A DNA stretch of 64,000 nucleotides. Origin: UBA5189 sp040389445. GTDB taxonomy: Bacteria; Chloroflexota; Limnocylindria; Limnocylindrales; CSP1-4. The DNA lies in assembly GCA_040389445.1 (NCBI GenBank), contig JAZJZX010000006.1, positions 1 to 64,000 of the forward strand, read 5' to 3'. The notes beneath the pieces were generated by a model, which was not told where the DNA came from, searched no databases, and saw only the letters and a list, made by a program, of their open reading frames with translations. Numbering within the stretch: position 1 is the stretch's first letter; every line of letters starts with the position of its first letter. The translations under genes were made by a program, and so were the position numbers. Of this stretch, positions 34,387 to 42,879 are shown piece by piece.

Positions 34387-34405
34387 ACGCTCATGTTCTG
34401 AGCGT
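34387..34405. terminator. Hairpin between convergent genes
   Basis: ACGCTCA-TGTTC-TGAGCGT: a perfect 7-bp stem with a 5-nt loop, 12 nt after the two-TM gene and 12 nt from the MFS stop. No U-tract, so termination is only likely. Confidence 0.5.
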
Positions 34406-34417
34406 GTGACAAGGCGC

Positions 34418-35692
34418 TCACCCGGATCCTGAGTCGCGTGGGATGAGCCGCCAGGCCATGAGCGTGCCCGCGGCGGCGGCCACGACGCCGACGACGATGG
34501 CCAGTTCGATCGAGACGGTCGACAGCAGGCCGGCAATTGCTGCGCCGATCGGCCAGCCGGCAAAGTTGAAGGCCATCGAAATAGCGAAGGCGCGACCCAT
34601 CCAGGCGGTATCCGTCCGACGCTGCCGGAGCGTGAACATCGCGACATCCATCGGGCCGTTGAGCAGGCCGATGAGCGCCATCGACAGCAGGATCGGGCCC
34701 AGCCCGGGGATCAGGAGGATCGCGAAGGCCGGCACGAACCCGATCATCGGACCCGCGAAGAGGCGCGCCTCGCGGCCGCGCATGTCCATGCGGCCTGCCC
34801 ACAACCCTGCGCCAACGCCGACGACGCCCTGGAGGGCGAATACGAGACCGACTGCCGTCTCGCCGAGGTGCAGTCGATTAAGGACGAGGAGGGGCACCAC
34901 GATCGAGACCATGCCGCCGCCGATGTTGAGGGTCGTGATGGACAGCCCGATTGTGCGGAGCGTCCGATTTCGCCACGTGTACTGGAGCCCGTGCCACGAA
35001 TCCAGCAGCAGGCCACCGCTCGTCGTGACCTCCGTCGCCGGTTCCGGGACCGGTGCGAGCACGACCACCGAGATCCCGAGGACCGCGGCGATCGACATGA
35101 GCGCCGCCGGCCCGCCGACGGTCCCAACCATGAGCGCGGCGAGGGGCGGCCCGATGATCGTGGCAACGACGTAACCGTTCGAATCGACGGCATTAACGCG
35201 CTCCCACAGGTTCGGCGGAACCATCAACGGGAAGAGTGTCCGCATGCCAGTCGCACCGAGCGGTCCGGTGAGGGACGAAATCGCCGCGATAACGATCAGC
35301 AACTCAGCTGGCAATCGATCGGCGTACGCCAGGATGGCGATCAGGGCCAGGGACGCTACCCCGATGATCAGGTCGAGCCGGATCAGTCGAGTGCGGCCGT
35401 GCCTATCAAGCAGCGCGCCGCCGATGGGGCTGATCAGGAGGCCCGGCATCAGGCTCGCGAACGTCACCAATCCGGCCAGGGCCGGTGACCCGTAGCGGGT
35501 GAGGCTGAACAGTACGAGCGCGACCCCGATCATCGATTGGCAGATCCGGACGAGCTGCATCCCGAGGAGGGCCCGGCCAAGGAACGGGACGTTCATGAGG
35601 GCCCGGTACGAGGGTGGGGTCGGCGGCTGCGTGTTGCGCGCAAGCACCGATTCCGGGGCGAGGTCGGCTGGCGTCATTCCCTGTCTCGGCAT
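34418..35692 (-). CDS. MFS transporter, drug-efflux-like
   Basis: 424 aa, about 12 TM helices. Seen: the loop 2-3 motif GGALLDRHGRTRLIR (MFS signature GxxxDRxGRr), a second related loop GLWAGRMDMRGREARLF between halves, and a hydrophilic N-terminal extension of 30 residues. Similar to enterobactin-exporter/macrolide-type MFS members (inference); the substrate is unknown. Part of the block following tRNA-Arg. Confidence 0.85.
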   Translation of the reverse strand: MPRQGMTPADLAPESVLARNTQPPTPPSYRALMNVPFLGRALLGMQLVRICQSMIGVALVLFSLTRYGSPALAGLVTFASLMPGLLISPIGGALLDRHGRTRLIRLDLIIGVASLALIAILAYADRLPAELLIVIAAISSLTGPLGATGMRTLFPLMVPPNLWERVNAVDSNGYVVATIIGPPLAALMVGTVGGPAALMSIAAVLGISVVVLAPVPEPATEVTTSGGLLLDSWHGLQYTWRNRTLRTIGLSITTLNIGGGMVSIVVPLLVLNRLHLGETAVGLVFALQGVVGVGAGLWAGRMDMRGREARLFAGPMIGFVPAFAILLIPGLGPILLSMALIGLLNGPMDVAMFTLRQRRTDTAWMGRAFAISMAFNFAGWPIGAAIAGLLSTVSIELAIVVGVVAAAAGTLMAWRLIPRDSGSG

Positions 35693-35698
35693 GGACCG

Positions 35699-35704
35699 AT
35701 GCTA
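35699..35704 (-). promoter_or_regulatory. -10 box TAGCAT of the MFS gene
   Basis: On the minus strand TAGCAT is followed by 6 nt (CGGTCC) and ATG 35692. Confidence 0.6.
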
Positions 35705-35900
35705 TCGGAGCGGCCGGAAGAGGCTGCTTTCGATTCGAATCAGGGTCCCGTGGGCCATGGGTACTGACTGATCTCGAACCGAAGTACGGCTTCCCTCAAC
35801 TCCCGCGAACCCCTACGTTCATGTCCACAACGAGCCGGACCGCACCCGCTCCCACTGGACGGACCCGTTCGGCGACCGATGGAATGATCGAAAGGCGACC

Positions 35901-36101
35901 ATGGCAATGGCCTCGATGGCAGTCAACGAACTTGGGCCGATGCTCACCGCCACCGAAGTCGCGGAGATGCTCCATCTCCACGTGAACACGGTGAAGCGGT
36001 TGGGCGATCGTGGCGAGCTCCCGTTCTACCGGGTATGCAAGCGCGGCGATCGTCGTTTCCGGCTCCAGGACGTCCTGCGATTCCTCCATCAGAACCGCTA
36101 G
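35901..36101 (+). CDS. Small HTH protein, excisionase/MerR-type
   Basis: 66 aa. Seen: a single winged-helix unit of the HTH_17 (Xis/MerR-like) type: LTATEVAEMLHLHVNTVKR then RGELPFYRVCKRGDRRFR. Such proteins act as recombination directionality factors or local repressors. Several ATGs are near; 35901 has AAAGGCG upstream. No integrase is encoded beside it. It closes the accessory block that begins at tRNA-Arg. Confidence 0.75.
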   Translation: MAMASMAVNELGPMLTATEVAEMLHLHVNTVKRLGDRGELPFYRVCKRGDRRFRLQDVLRFLHQNR

Positions 36102-36111
36102 ACCTGCGATC

Positions 36112-36172
36112 GCGGGCCTGAGCCCGCAGGCGAGTGCCGCCGGACGCGCGCCGCGAGCGGAGCGAGCTCCGC
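36112..36172. terminator. Two hairpins between convergent genes
   Basis: GCGGGC-CTGA-GCCCGC (36112-36127) and GCGGAG-CGAG-CTCCGC (36157-36172), both 6-bp GC stems, in the 83-bp gap between the HTH gene and the aminotransferase. They probably work as a bidirectional terminator. Confidence 0.5.
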
Positions 36173-36184
36173 CAAACGGGGGGG

Positions 36185-37483
36185 TCAGACTGTCCGGAGC
36201 GCCTCGCCAAAGATCTCGAGGCCCTCGGCGATCTCGGCGCGACTGGCGTCGATCGGCGGGATCCAGCGGACCACCTGGTGGTCCGCTCCGCAGGACAGGA
36301 CGAGCAGTCCCAGATCCGCTGACTTCGCGACCAGACGATCCACGAGCGCCCCGTCCGCGACCTTCGTGGCGCGATCCGTGACGAACTCCACCCCAACCAT
36401 CAATCCGGGTCCCCGCACGTCTCCGATGCGTTCGTCCTCGGCCTTGAGCCGATTCAGGCCGGCCGTCAGTTCGGCACCACGAGCCGCGGCATTCGCCACG
36501 AGCCCCTCGCCCGCGATGGTGTCGAGGACCGCGAGGCCCGCGGCGCAGGCCACCGGGTTGCCGCCGTAGGTCGACCCGTGGGCGCCCCGACCCCATCGTT
36601 CCTGGAGCGCACGCGAGGTCGCAATGGCGGACAGCGGAAGACCGTTGGCAATGGCCTTGGCGATGCACACGACGTCCGGAACGATGCCGGCATGTTCGAA
36701 TGCCCACATGCGCCCCGTCCGCCCGTAGCCGGTCTGGATCTCGTCGGCGACGAGCAGGATGCCGTGCTCGTCACACAGCTCCCGGATGCCCCGAAGAAAC
36801 CCAACCGGCGCAGGAAGGTAGCCACCCTCGCCCTGGACCGGCTCGACGAAGATCGCGGCGACGGTCGAAGCCGGCACGACGCTGGACAGCATCCCGCGGA
36901 GCCGCTGCAGCCCGACCTCGGTCGCGCGTTCCTCATCGCCGTCGAACTCCCGCCAGACGGCCGGGAAGGGCGCCAGATAGATTGACGGGATCAGCGGTTC
37001 GTAGCCCCGCCGGTAGTTGGGCGATGAGCTGGTGATGGACGTGGCCCCATAGGTTCGGCCGTGGAACGCGCCCTGGAAGGCGATGATTGCGGGTCGACCG
37101 GTGACTCGACGGGCAAGTTTCATGGCGCCGTCGATGGCCTCTGACCCGGAATTCAACAGGAAGATCGAATCGATCGACTCGGGGAGCGTGGCGGCCAGCC
37201 GATCGACGAGGCGCACGACCGGCTCCGCGTAGCCGATGGCGCCGGTCGGGCCGATGAGGCGGTCCACCTGGGCGTGGATGGCCGCGGAAACAGCCGGGTG
37301 GGCGTGGCCGAGGGCCGTGACCGCGATGCCGTTGGCGAAGTCGAGGTAGGCCTTCCCGGCGGTGTCGTACAGGCGATGCCCGATGCCGTGGCTCCAAGAG
37401 CGCTCGAAGTAGCGCCCAAGGACGGGCGTCAGGTGGCCCCCGGCGAGGGCGGCAAGATCGAGGTCGACGTCCGGGTTGGTCAT
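36185..37483 (-). CDS. Class III aminotransferase (4-aminobutyrate aminotransferase-like)
   Basis: 432 aa. Seen: GIAVTALGHAHP, LLNSGSEAIDGAMKLAR, EPVQGEGGY, ADEIQTGYGRTG, PLP lysine K276 in CIAKAIANG, STYGGNPVACAA. These are GabT/ArgD-type motifs; the substrate is an omega-amino acid (GABA, beta-alanine, ornithine-like) but is not fixed by sequence. Distinct from the phospho-lyase at 30.7-32.0 kb, which has the NNVAHVGH motif. It is divergent from the acyl-CoA dehydrogenase operon. Confidence 0.88.
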   Translation of the reverse strand: MTNPDVDLDLAALAGGHLTPVLGRYFERSWSHGIGHRLYDTAGKAYLDFANGIAVTALGHAHPAVSAAIHAQVDRLIGPTGAIGYAEPVVRLVDRLAATLPESIDSIFLLNSGSEAIDGAMKLARRVTGRPAIIAFQGAFHGRTYGATSITSSSPNYRRGYEPLIPSIYLAPFPAVWREFDGDEERATEVGLQRLRGMLSSVVPASTVAAIFVEPVQGEGGYLPAPVGFLRGIRELCDEHGILLVADEIQTGYGRTGRMWAFEHAGIVPDVVCIAKAIANGLPLSAIATSRALQERWGRGAHGSTYGGNPVACAAGLAVLDTIAGEGLVANAAARGAELTAGLNRLKAEDERIGDVRGPGLMVGVEFVTDRATKVADGALVDRLVAKSADLGLLVLSCGADHQVVRWIPPIDASRAEIAEGLEIFGEALRTV

Positions 37484-37491
37484 GGCTGTCG

Positions 37492-37497
37492 AGTATA
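37492..37497 (-). promoter_or_regulatory. -10 box TATACT of the aminotransferase
   Basis: On the minus strand TATACT ends 8 nt before ATG 37483. Confidence 0.6.
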
Positions 37498-37568
37498 GGC
37501 GGGCACCCGTGCGGCAGGCGGTGGCATCATTCGCAGGCGCCCGTCATCTCCGCTCGATCGAGGTACCC

Positions 37569-38807
37569 GTGTCCATCGACTTCCGCCTGACCGATGAGAA
37601 CAAGCTCGTCCGGCAGACCGTCCGCGACTTCGCCGAGAACGAGATCCTGCCGCACATCCGGGAGTGGGACGAGAAGGGCGAAGTCCATCGCGAGGTGTTC
37701 GCGCGGATGGGCGAACTCGGTCTGCTGGGCGCCCCGATCTGGGAGCAGTGGGGCGGCTCGGGGATGGACTACCTCAGCTTCGCGATCATCTGCGAGGAGC
37801 TCGAGCGCGCGGACACGGCCTTCCGGGTCGTCCAGAGCGTCCATGTGGGCCTCAATTCGCTGACCCTGATGCAGTGGGCCACGGAGGAGCAGCGGCAGCG
37901 CTGGCTCGTGCCCCAGGCGCGTGGCGAGAAGCTCGCGACCTTCGGGCTCACGGAGCCGGGCGTGGGCACGGATGCCGCGAACCTCGCCTCGACGGCACGG
38001 CGGGAGGGTGAATCCTACGTCCTCAATGGCCAGAAGATCTGGATCAGCCTGGCGGACGTGGCGGACCATTTCCTGGTCTTTGCGTCGGTCGATCGATCGA
38101 AGAAGCACAAGGGCGTGACCGCGTTCCTCCTGGAGCGCGGCATGGCCGGACTTGCGACGGGAACCCTCCACGGCAAGCTTGGGATCAGGGCGGGGAACAC
38201 CGGCCTCATCAACATGGACGAGGTCCGGGTCCCGATGGAACATCGCATCGGCGAGGAGGGCGAGGGCTTCCTGATCGCGATGAGCGCGATCGACCAGGGG
38301 CGGTTCACGGTCGCGGCCGGCAACGTCGGGCTGGCCCAGGCGTGCCTCGATGCATCGCTCAGGTATGCCCACGAGCGCCAGACCTTTGGCGACGAGATCG
38401 GGCGGCATCAGCTCGTCAAGCAGATGCTGGCGAAGATGGTGGCCGGCATCGAAGCCGGGCGACTCCTCGTCTGGCGGGCGGCATTCCTGAAGAACCATGG
38501 GATCAGGAACACCCGTGAGACCTCGCTGGCGAAGTGGCACGCCACGGAACACGCGGTCGCGAGCGCCCTCGACGCGATCCAGATTCACGGTGCCAACGGG
38601 TACAGCAATGAATTCCCTGTCGAGCGGTACCTCCGGAACTCGAAGGCCGCCGTCATCTACGAGGGCACCAGCCAGCTGCACACGCTGATCCAGGCCGATT
38701 ACGCGCTCGGGTACCGCGAGGATCGCGCGATCCGCTGCGAGCCGCTTCCGGCGCAGGGGCTGGATCGCCTGCCCGTGTCCGTCGCGGCGGGCGCCGGCCG
38801 GGCCTGA
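37569..38807 (+). CDS. Acyl-CoA dehydrogenase
   Basis: 412 aa from GTG 37569, with GAGGT a few bases upstream. Seen: TFGLTEPGVGTDAAN, a middle beta domain, RQTFGDEIGRHQLVKQM, IHGANGYSNEFPVERYLRNSK, and the catalytic-glutamate segment IYEGTSQLHTLIQ. In sequence it is nearer to short-chain/glutaryl-type dehydrogenases than the other two in the window (inference). A GMC oxidoreductase starts 26 nt downstream, so the pair is probably co-transcribed. Confidence 0.9.
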   Translation: MSIDFRLTDENKLVRQTVRDFAENEILPHIREWDEKGEVHREVFARMGELGLLGAPIWEQWGGSGMDYLSFAIICEELERADTAFRVVQSVHVGLNSLTLMQWATEEQRQRWLVPQARGEKLATFGLTEPGVGTDAANLASTARREGESYVLNGQKIWISLADVADHFLVFASVDRSKKHKGVTAFLLERGMAGLATGTLHGKLGIRAGNTGLINMDEVRVPMEHRIGEEGEGFLIAMSAIDQGRFTVAAGNVGLAQACLDASLRYAHERQTFGDEIGRHQLVKQMLAKMVAGIEAGRLLVWRAAFLKNHGIRNTRETSLAKWHATEHAVASALDAIQIHGANGYSNEFPVERYLRNSKAAVIYEGTSQLHTLIQADYALGYREDRAIRCEPLPAQGLDRLPVSVAAGAGRA

Positions 38808-38833
38808 CCGGCCTCCCGGCGGCAGCCTCGACC

Positions 38834-40879
38834 ATGGAGACCGCAGCCGGCCGGTTCCGTCCCTCCGAGGTCCGGACCCTCGCGTCCCTGACAGCGACGT
38901 TCGTCCCCGGCGCGGACGCCGCGATGCTGTCGGACCTCGCCGCGCAGGCCCTCGCCCGTGCCGCCGATCCGGCGCAGGTCACGCAGCTTCGGCTCGTCCT
39001 CCGGCTCCTGGAGCAACCGATCGTCAACCTCGTGACGGCCGGCCGTCCGGCGAAGTTCAGTTCGATGTCCGTTGCCGAGCGGGAGCGGGTGCTCCTGCGC
39101 TGGGCGCGATCACCAATCGCCCTGAAGCGGTCCGCCTTCCAGGCGCTGCGCAAGCTCCTGTCCTTCCTCGCCTATGCCGCACCCGATGCGAACGGTCGGA
39201 ACGCGCTGCTCGAGGGCATCGGGTACACGACCGACCATCCGCCGGTCACGACCGAACCGACTGCCGTCAGGATGACGCCGATCGATCGGACGCCCGGGCC
39301 CACGCCGATCGTCATGGAAGCCGACGTGGTCATCGTGGGATCGGGCGCGGGCGGAGGCGTGATGGCCGCCCAGCTCGCCGGCGCGGGCCGCTCGGTGATC
39401 GTCCTCGAGGTCGGCCCGGCGGTGGACGAGGTCACGATGCCTCGGACCGAACTCGAGGCGTTCTCGCGCCTCTATCTCAACCACGGGCTCCTTTCGACGT
39501 GGGATGGGTCGGTGAGCATGCTCGCCGGTTCGGCCGTAGGCGGCGGCACCGTGGTCAACTGGATGACCTGCATCGACATCCCCCCATCGGTCCGCGCCGA
39601 GTGGGCTCGGGACCACCGCCTGGACGGCGTGGACGGCTCGGAATGGGATCGAGATCGCGCCGAGGTGGAGCGGGAAATCGGCGTGACCGAGACGATCGGG
39701 TTTCCTCCCAAGGATGCCGCGATTCTTCGTGGTGCGGCCGCCCTCGCCTGGGAGGCCGGGCCGATCGATCGAAATGCCGAATCCTGCTCGGACTGCGGGA
39801 GCTGCCCGTTCGGCTGCCCGCGCGGGACGAAACTCGGTGGACTGCGGGTTCATCTCGTGACGGCGGTCCGGGCCGGGGCCCGCGTGGTGGACCGGGTCAG
39901 GGTGACTCGACTGATCCTCGAGGGCGGCCGGGTGGTCGGCGTCGAAGGCAACCTCCTCGTCGAGGATCCGGCGACGGGGATGCCGATGCTCGGAGCACCG
40001 GACGATCCAGCGTCGGCCATGGCACGCCGTCTGGTGGTTCGCGCACCGCAGGTCGTGCTCGCCGCAGGTGCGCTTCGAAGTCCGGCGATCATCCAGGGAT
40101 CGGGGGCTTTCCACCGGGCGGTCGGCCGGTACCTCCGGATCCATCCCGTGCCGGTCGTGGCGGGGCGGATGCCCGAGCCGGTGGACATGTGGCGGGGCAC
40201 GATGCAGGCGGCTCGCTCGGTCCAGTTCCTCGACCCGGAGCCGGGTCGCCGGGGGTATGTCATCGAATCCGCGCCGGGGCATCCGGGCCTGCTCGCGCTG
40301 GCCGTGCCGTGGGACGGTGCGGCGGACCATGCCGGCTGGCTGAGGAACAGCCGGCATCTCGCTCCGCTGGTCGCCGTCACCCGCGACGGCGGGGAGGGCC
40401 GGACCACGCTGACGCGGGCCGGCCGGGTCCGGATCGACTACCGCCTCGATTCCGAAGGCGTGCGGACCCTGCGGCACGCGGCCGTCTCCATGGTTCGTCT
40501 GATCCGCGCGGCGGGCGCGCTGGAGATCCTTGCCGCCGCGACACCCATCCTTCGGCATCGAATGGAGGGTCCCGGGGAGCAGGTCAGGTTCGATGCCTTC
40601 GTGGATCGAGTCGCACACCTCGACTTCGCGCCCAACCGCGGCACCGTGTTCTCGGCCCACCAGATGGGAACCATCCGGATGGGCGCCGATGGTCGAAACC
40701 ACGCGGCGGATCCCCGAGGTCGCGTCCGCGATGTCGCGGGGCGCGTCATTCCAGGTCTGTACGTGACGGACACGTCCACGTTCCCGACGGCGATCGGCGT
40801 GAACCCGATGCTGGCCGTCATGACGATGGCCAGACGGGTCAGCCGGACCGTTCTGGACGAGGGTCGGGTGCGAGGCTGA
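38834..40879 (+). CDS. GMC-family FAD oxidoreductase with ferredoxin-like Cys motif
   Basis: 681 aa. Seen: an N-terminal helical region of about 150 residues as in long-chain alcohol oxidases; FAD motif VIVGSGAGGG (about 165-175); a cysteine cluster C318-C321-C324-C328 (CxxCxxCxxxCP, spacing of a [4Fe-4S] ferredoxin loop); and the GMC C-terminus with SAHQMGTIRMG and GVNPMLAVM containing the catalytic His/Asn region. A similar Cys-Gly-Cys motif occurs in fatty-alcohol and sterol oxidases. Likely oxidises an alcohol to aldehyde. It overlaps the convergent EamA gene by 41 bp. Confidence 0.88.
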   Translation: METAAGRFRPSEVRTLASLTATFVPGADAAMLSDLAAQALARAADPAQVTQLRLVLRLLEQPIVNLVTAGRPAKFSSMSVAERERVLLRWARSPIALKRSAFQALRKLLSFLAYAAPDANGRNALLEGIGYTTDHPPVTTEPTAVRMTPIDRTPGPTPIVMEADVVIVGSGAGGGVMAAQLAGAGRSVIVLEVGPAVDEVTMPRTELEAFSRLYLNHGLLSTWDGSVSMLAGSAVGGGTVVNWMTCIDIPPSVRAEWARDHRLDGVDGSEWDRDRAEVEREIGVTETIGFPPKDAAILRGAAALAWEAGPIDRNAESCSDCGSCPFGCPRGTKLGGLRVHLVTAVRAGARVVDRVRVTRLILEGGRVVGVEGNLLVEDPATGMPMLGAPDDPASAMARRLVVRAPQVVLAAGALRSPAIIQGSGAFHRAVGRYLRIHPVPVVAGRMPEPVDMWRGTMQAARSVQFLDPEPGRRGYVIESAPGHPGLLALAVPWDGAADHAGWLRNSRHLAPLVAVTRDGGEGRTTLTRAGRVRIDYRLDSEGVRTLRHAAVSMVRLIRAAGALEILAAATPILRHRMEGPGEQVRFDAFVDRVAHLDFAPNRGTVFSAHQMGTIRMGADGRNHAADPRGRVRDVAGRVIPGLYVTDTSTFPTAIGVNPMLAVMTMARRVSRTVLDEGRVRG

Positions 40880-41870
40880 TCGGGCCCCCGACGGCAGGCG
40901 CCATCGCGACCGCCTCCTCGGGATCCACGATCAGCGCCGCCCGCAGGGCTCGTGCGGATCGTCCTCGTGCCGTCACGATCATCGCCACGGCCAGCACGAT
41001 GACCGCCGAAGCCACGACCGTTCGCGGCGTGATCGGCTCGGACAGGAAGACGGCACCGAGCGCAAAGGCCACCACGGGGTTGACGTAGGCATAGGTGCCG
41101 ACCAGCGAGAGCGGCGCGTTCCGCAGGAGCCATGCGTAGGCGTTGAACGCCAGCAGGCTTCCGATGAAGATCAGGTAGACCATCGCCCACAAGGACGCAG
41201 CTGTGATCTCAGCAGGATGGAAGCGCCCGAGTTCGCCGGTCAGTGCCCCCTCGACGAACAGCGCGACGGATCCTGCCAGCATCTGGATCGCGGTGGAGGA
41301 CAGCGGGCGATCCGGCAGGTCGGCCTTCCGGGCCGAGAAGAGCGAGCCGTGCGCCCACCCGACGGGACTGAGGAGCAGGGCCGCGATGCCGACGACCTCG
41401 AAGGCCACGCCGCCCTCCGGCCAGACCAGCAGCGTGACCCCGGCCAGGCCGAGCGCGATACCGCCCACCACGACGATCGGAAGGCGATCCCGGAAATAGA
41501 TCCAGCCCAGGACCGCGAGCCAGACCGGCATGAGGGCAATGAGGACGGCGGCGATGCCCGAGGCAACGGTCAGCTCGCCGAACGCAACGAATCCGTTGCC
41601 GATCCCGAGGAGCAGGGCCCCAACGATGGAGGCGTCGCGCACCTGGCGCATCGAGGGCCGGGCGTGGAGCAGGTCGCCCCGGACCACCTCCACCGCGACC
41701 AGCAGCGACCCGGCAATCGCGAACCGGATCGCCAGCATGAGGAATGGGGGAATGCTCTCGATGGCAATCGCAATCCCGAGATAGGTCGAGCCCCAGACGA
41801 CGTAGAGCGTCGCCATGGCCGTCCACAGGGCGAGGCCGCCGGTGCGTTTTGGCATAGCTGACTGGTCCAA
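40839..41870 (-). CDS. EamA/DMT-family transporter
   Basis: 343 aa, ten TM helices in two EamA repeats, with the first repeat opening at LYVVWGSTYLGI and the second at AHGSLFSARK. The C-terminal 40 residues are hydrophilic. Drug/metabolite exporter family; substrate unknown. Two starts compete: ATG 41855 and TTG 41870. The -10 box at 41878-41883 is placed correctly for TTG 41870, which is chosen here. The 3' end overlaps the GMC gene by 41 bp, tail to tail. Confidence 0.85.
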   Translation of the reverse strand: MDQSAMPKRTGGLALWTAMATLYVVWGSTYLGIAIAIESIPPFLMLAIRFAIAGSLLVAVEVVRGDLLHARPSMRQVRDASIVGALLLGIGNGFVAFGELTVASGIAAVLIALMPVWLAVLGWIYFRDRLPIVVVGGIALGLAGVTLLVWPEGGVAFEVVGIAALLLSPVGWAHGSLFSARKADLPDRPLSSTAIQMLAGSVALFVEGALTGELGRFHPAEITAASLWAMVYLIFIGSLLAFNAYAWLLRNAPLSLVGTYAYVNPVVAFALGAVFLSEPITPRTVVASAVIVLAVAMIVTARGRSARALRAALIVDPEEAVAMAPAVGGPISLAPDPRPERSG

Positions 41871-41877
41871 GCTGCGC

Positions 41878-41883
41878 AGTGTA
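41878..41883 (-). promoter_or_regulatory. -10 box TACACT of the EamA gene
   Basis: On the minus strand TACACT is followed by 7 nt (GCGCAGC) and TTG 41870, but by 22 nt to ATG 41855. It therefore decides between the two starts. Confidence 0.55.
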
Positions 41884-41911
41884 GCCGGAGATCGGGCGCT
41901 ACGCCACCGAA

Positions 41912-42015
41912 GGCTTCGCGCGACGGGTCAGGCTTCGCGCGACGGGTCAGGCTTCGCGCGACGGGTCAGCGTCGCGCCCCACCGTCAGCGTCGCGGTTCC
42001 GTCAGCGTCGCGCCA
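41912..42015. repeat. 19-bp tandem repeat with decayed copies
   Basis: GGCTTCGCGCGACGGGTCA at 41912, 41931 and 41950 (three exact copies), followed by three degenerate GTCAGCGTCGCG units to about 42015. It fills the gap between two leftward genes. Confidence 0.9.
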
Positions 42016-42027
42016 CGGTCTCGTGCC

Positions 42028-42879
42028 CTACGCGGCCAGCGAGGCACCCGAGCCTGGTCGGCAGGATCGGCACGGCCGGTAACCAGCCTGTATCGCCGAG
42101 GCCAGGCTGCGGAACGGCCGGCGCTGAGCGGTCGTGATCCGCCGGGCGTGGTGGCAGGTCGGAAGGCAGACCACCCGGGTGCCGGCCGAGCCGAGATAGC
42201 GCAGCCCGGATCGCGCGGTCGACTCCAGGGCATCCGTGTCCAGGCCCTCCGTCGCGAGCACCGTGCGCTTGGCATCGGGTCCGCCGAGCGAGTATTGCCC
42301 GATCGATCCATCGCTGCGAACCACGCGATGGCACGGCACCACCAGCGGTACGGGGTTGTGGGCGAGGGCTGTTCCCACCGCCCGGACGGCCCTCGGTCGG
42401 CCGATTTCCGCCGCGACCCAGCCGTACGGACGCACCTCGCCCCGGGGGATCTCGAGCGCCTTCAGCCAGACAGCCACTTCGAACGGCGTATGGCCGCGAA
42501 GGTCCAGTGGAATGCGCACCCGCCCCTCACCCGCGAGCCGTGCCTCGATGGCCCGGGCCAGCCGTTGGGGAAGGCCGGCCGCACGATGCAGCGGGCGCCC
42601 GACGCGCTCGGCGAACCGGTCGTGGAAGGCGGCCGGATCATCGGCCCGATCGATCCAGGAGATGCCGCGGCCGTTCCACGCGACGCCGATCGTTCCCAGG
42701 GGCGACGGGAGTTCGGCCCACACATCGGCCAGCCCGACACGGACCAGGGCATCGCGTGCGATGTTCGCCGGAGCCGGCGACCGAAGGCTCGCGAGTCCGG
42801 CGACCAGATCGGCCTCTGTCGGCGAGCGGGACCCGTCGACGTCATCGTGCGCCGGAGTCCTGAACGCGGGGCGGTTCAT
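42028..42879 (-). CDS. Methylated-DNA-protein cysteine methyltransferase with C-terminal Ada zinc domain
   Basis: 283 aa. Repairs O6-methylguanine by transfer to a cysteine. Seen: N-terminal ribonuclease-like region, then the ATase core with RPYGWVAAEIGRPRAVRAVG and the acceptor site PCHRV (C183). Residues about 222-277 look like the metal-binding N-terminal domain of Ada, with C238-x3-C242-x27-C270-x2-C273 and YRPCRSCRP. In Ada this domain is N-terminal and takes methyl groups from phosphotriesters; here it is at the C-terminus and there is no AraC-type DNA-binding module. ATGA overlap with the sigma factor gene upstream. Confidence 0.88.
   Translation of the reverse strand: MNRPAFRTPAHDDVDGSRSPTEADLVAGLASLRSPAPANIARDALVRVGLADVWAELPSPLGTIGVAWNGRGISWIDRADDPAAFHDRFAERVGRPLHRAAGLPQRLARAIEARLAGEGRVRIPLDLRGHTPFEVAVWLKALEIPRGEVRPYGWVAAEIGRPRAVRAVGTALAHNPVPLVVPCHRVVRSDGSIGQYSLGGPDAKRTVLATEGLDTDALESTARSGLRYLGSAGTRVVCLPTCHHARRITTAQRRPFRSLASAIQAGYRPCRSCRPGSGASLAA

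Noticed and set aside
33120..35740. Attachment-site pair for an integrated element at tRNA-Arg
   Set aside because: Only the 8-mer TTCGAATC recurs (in the 35730s). That is too short and is a common tRNA T-loop core, so no att duplication can be claimed.
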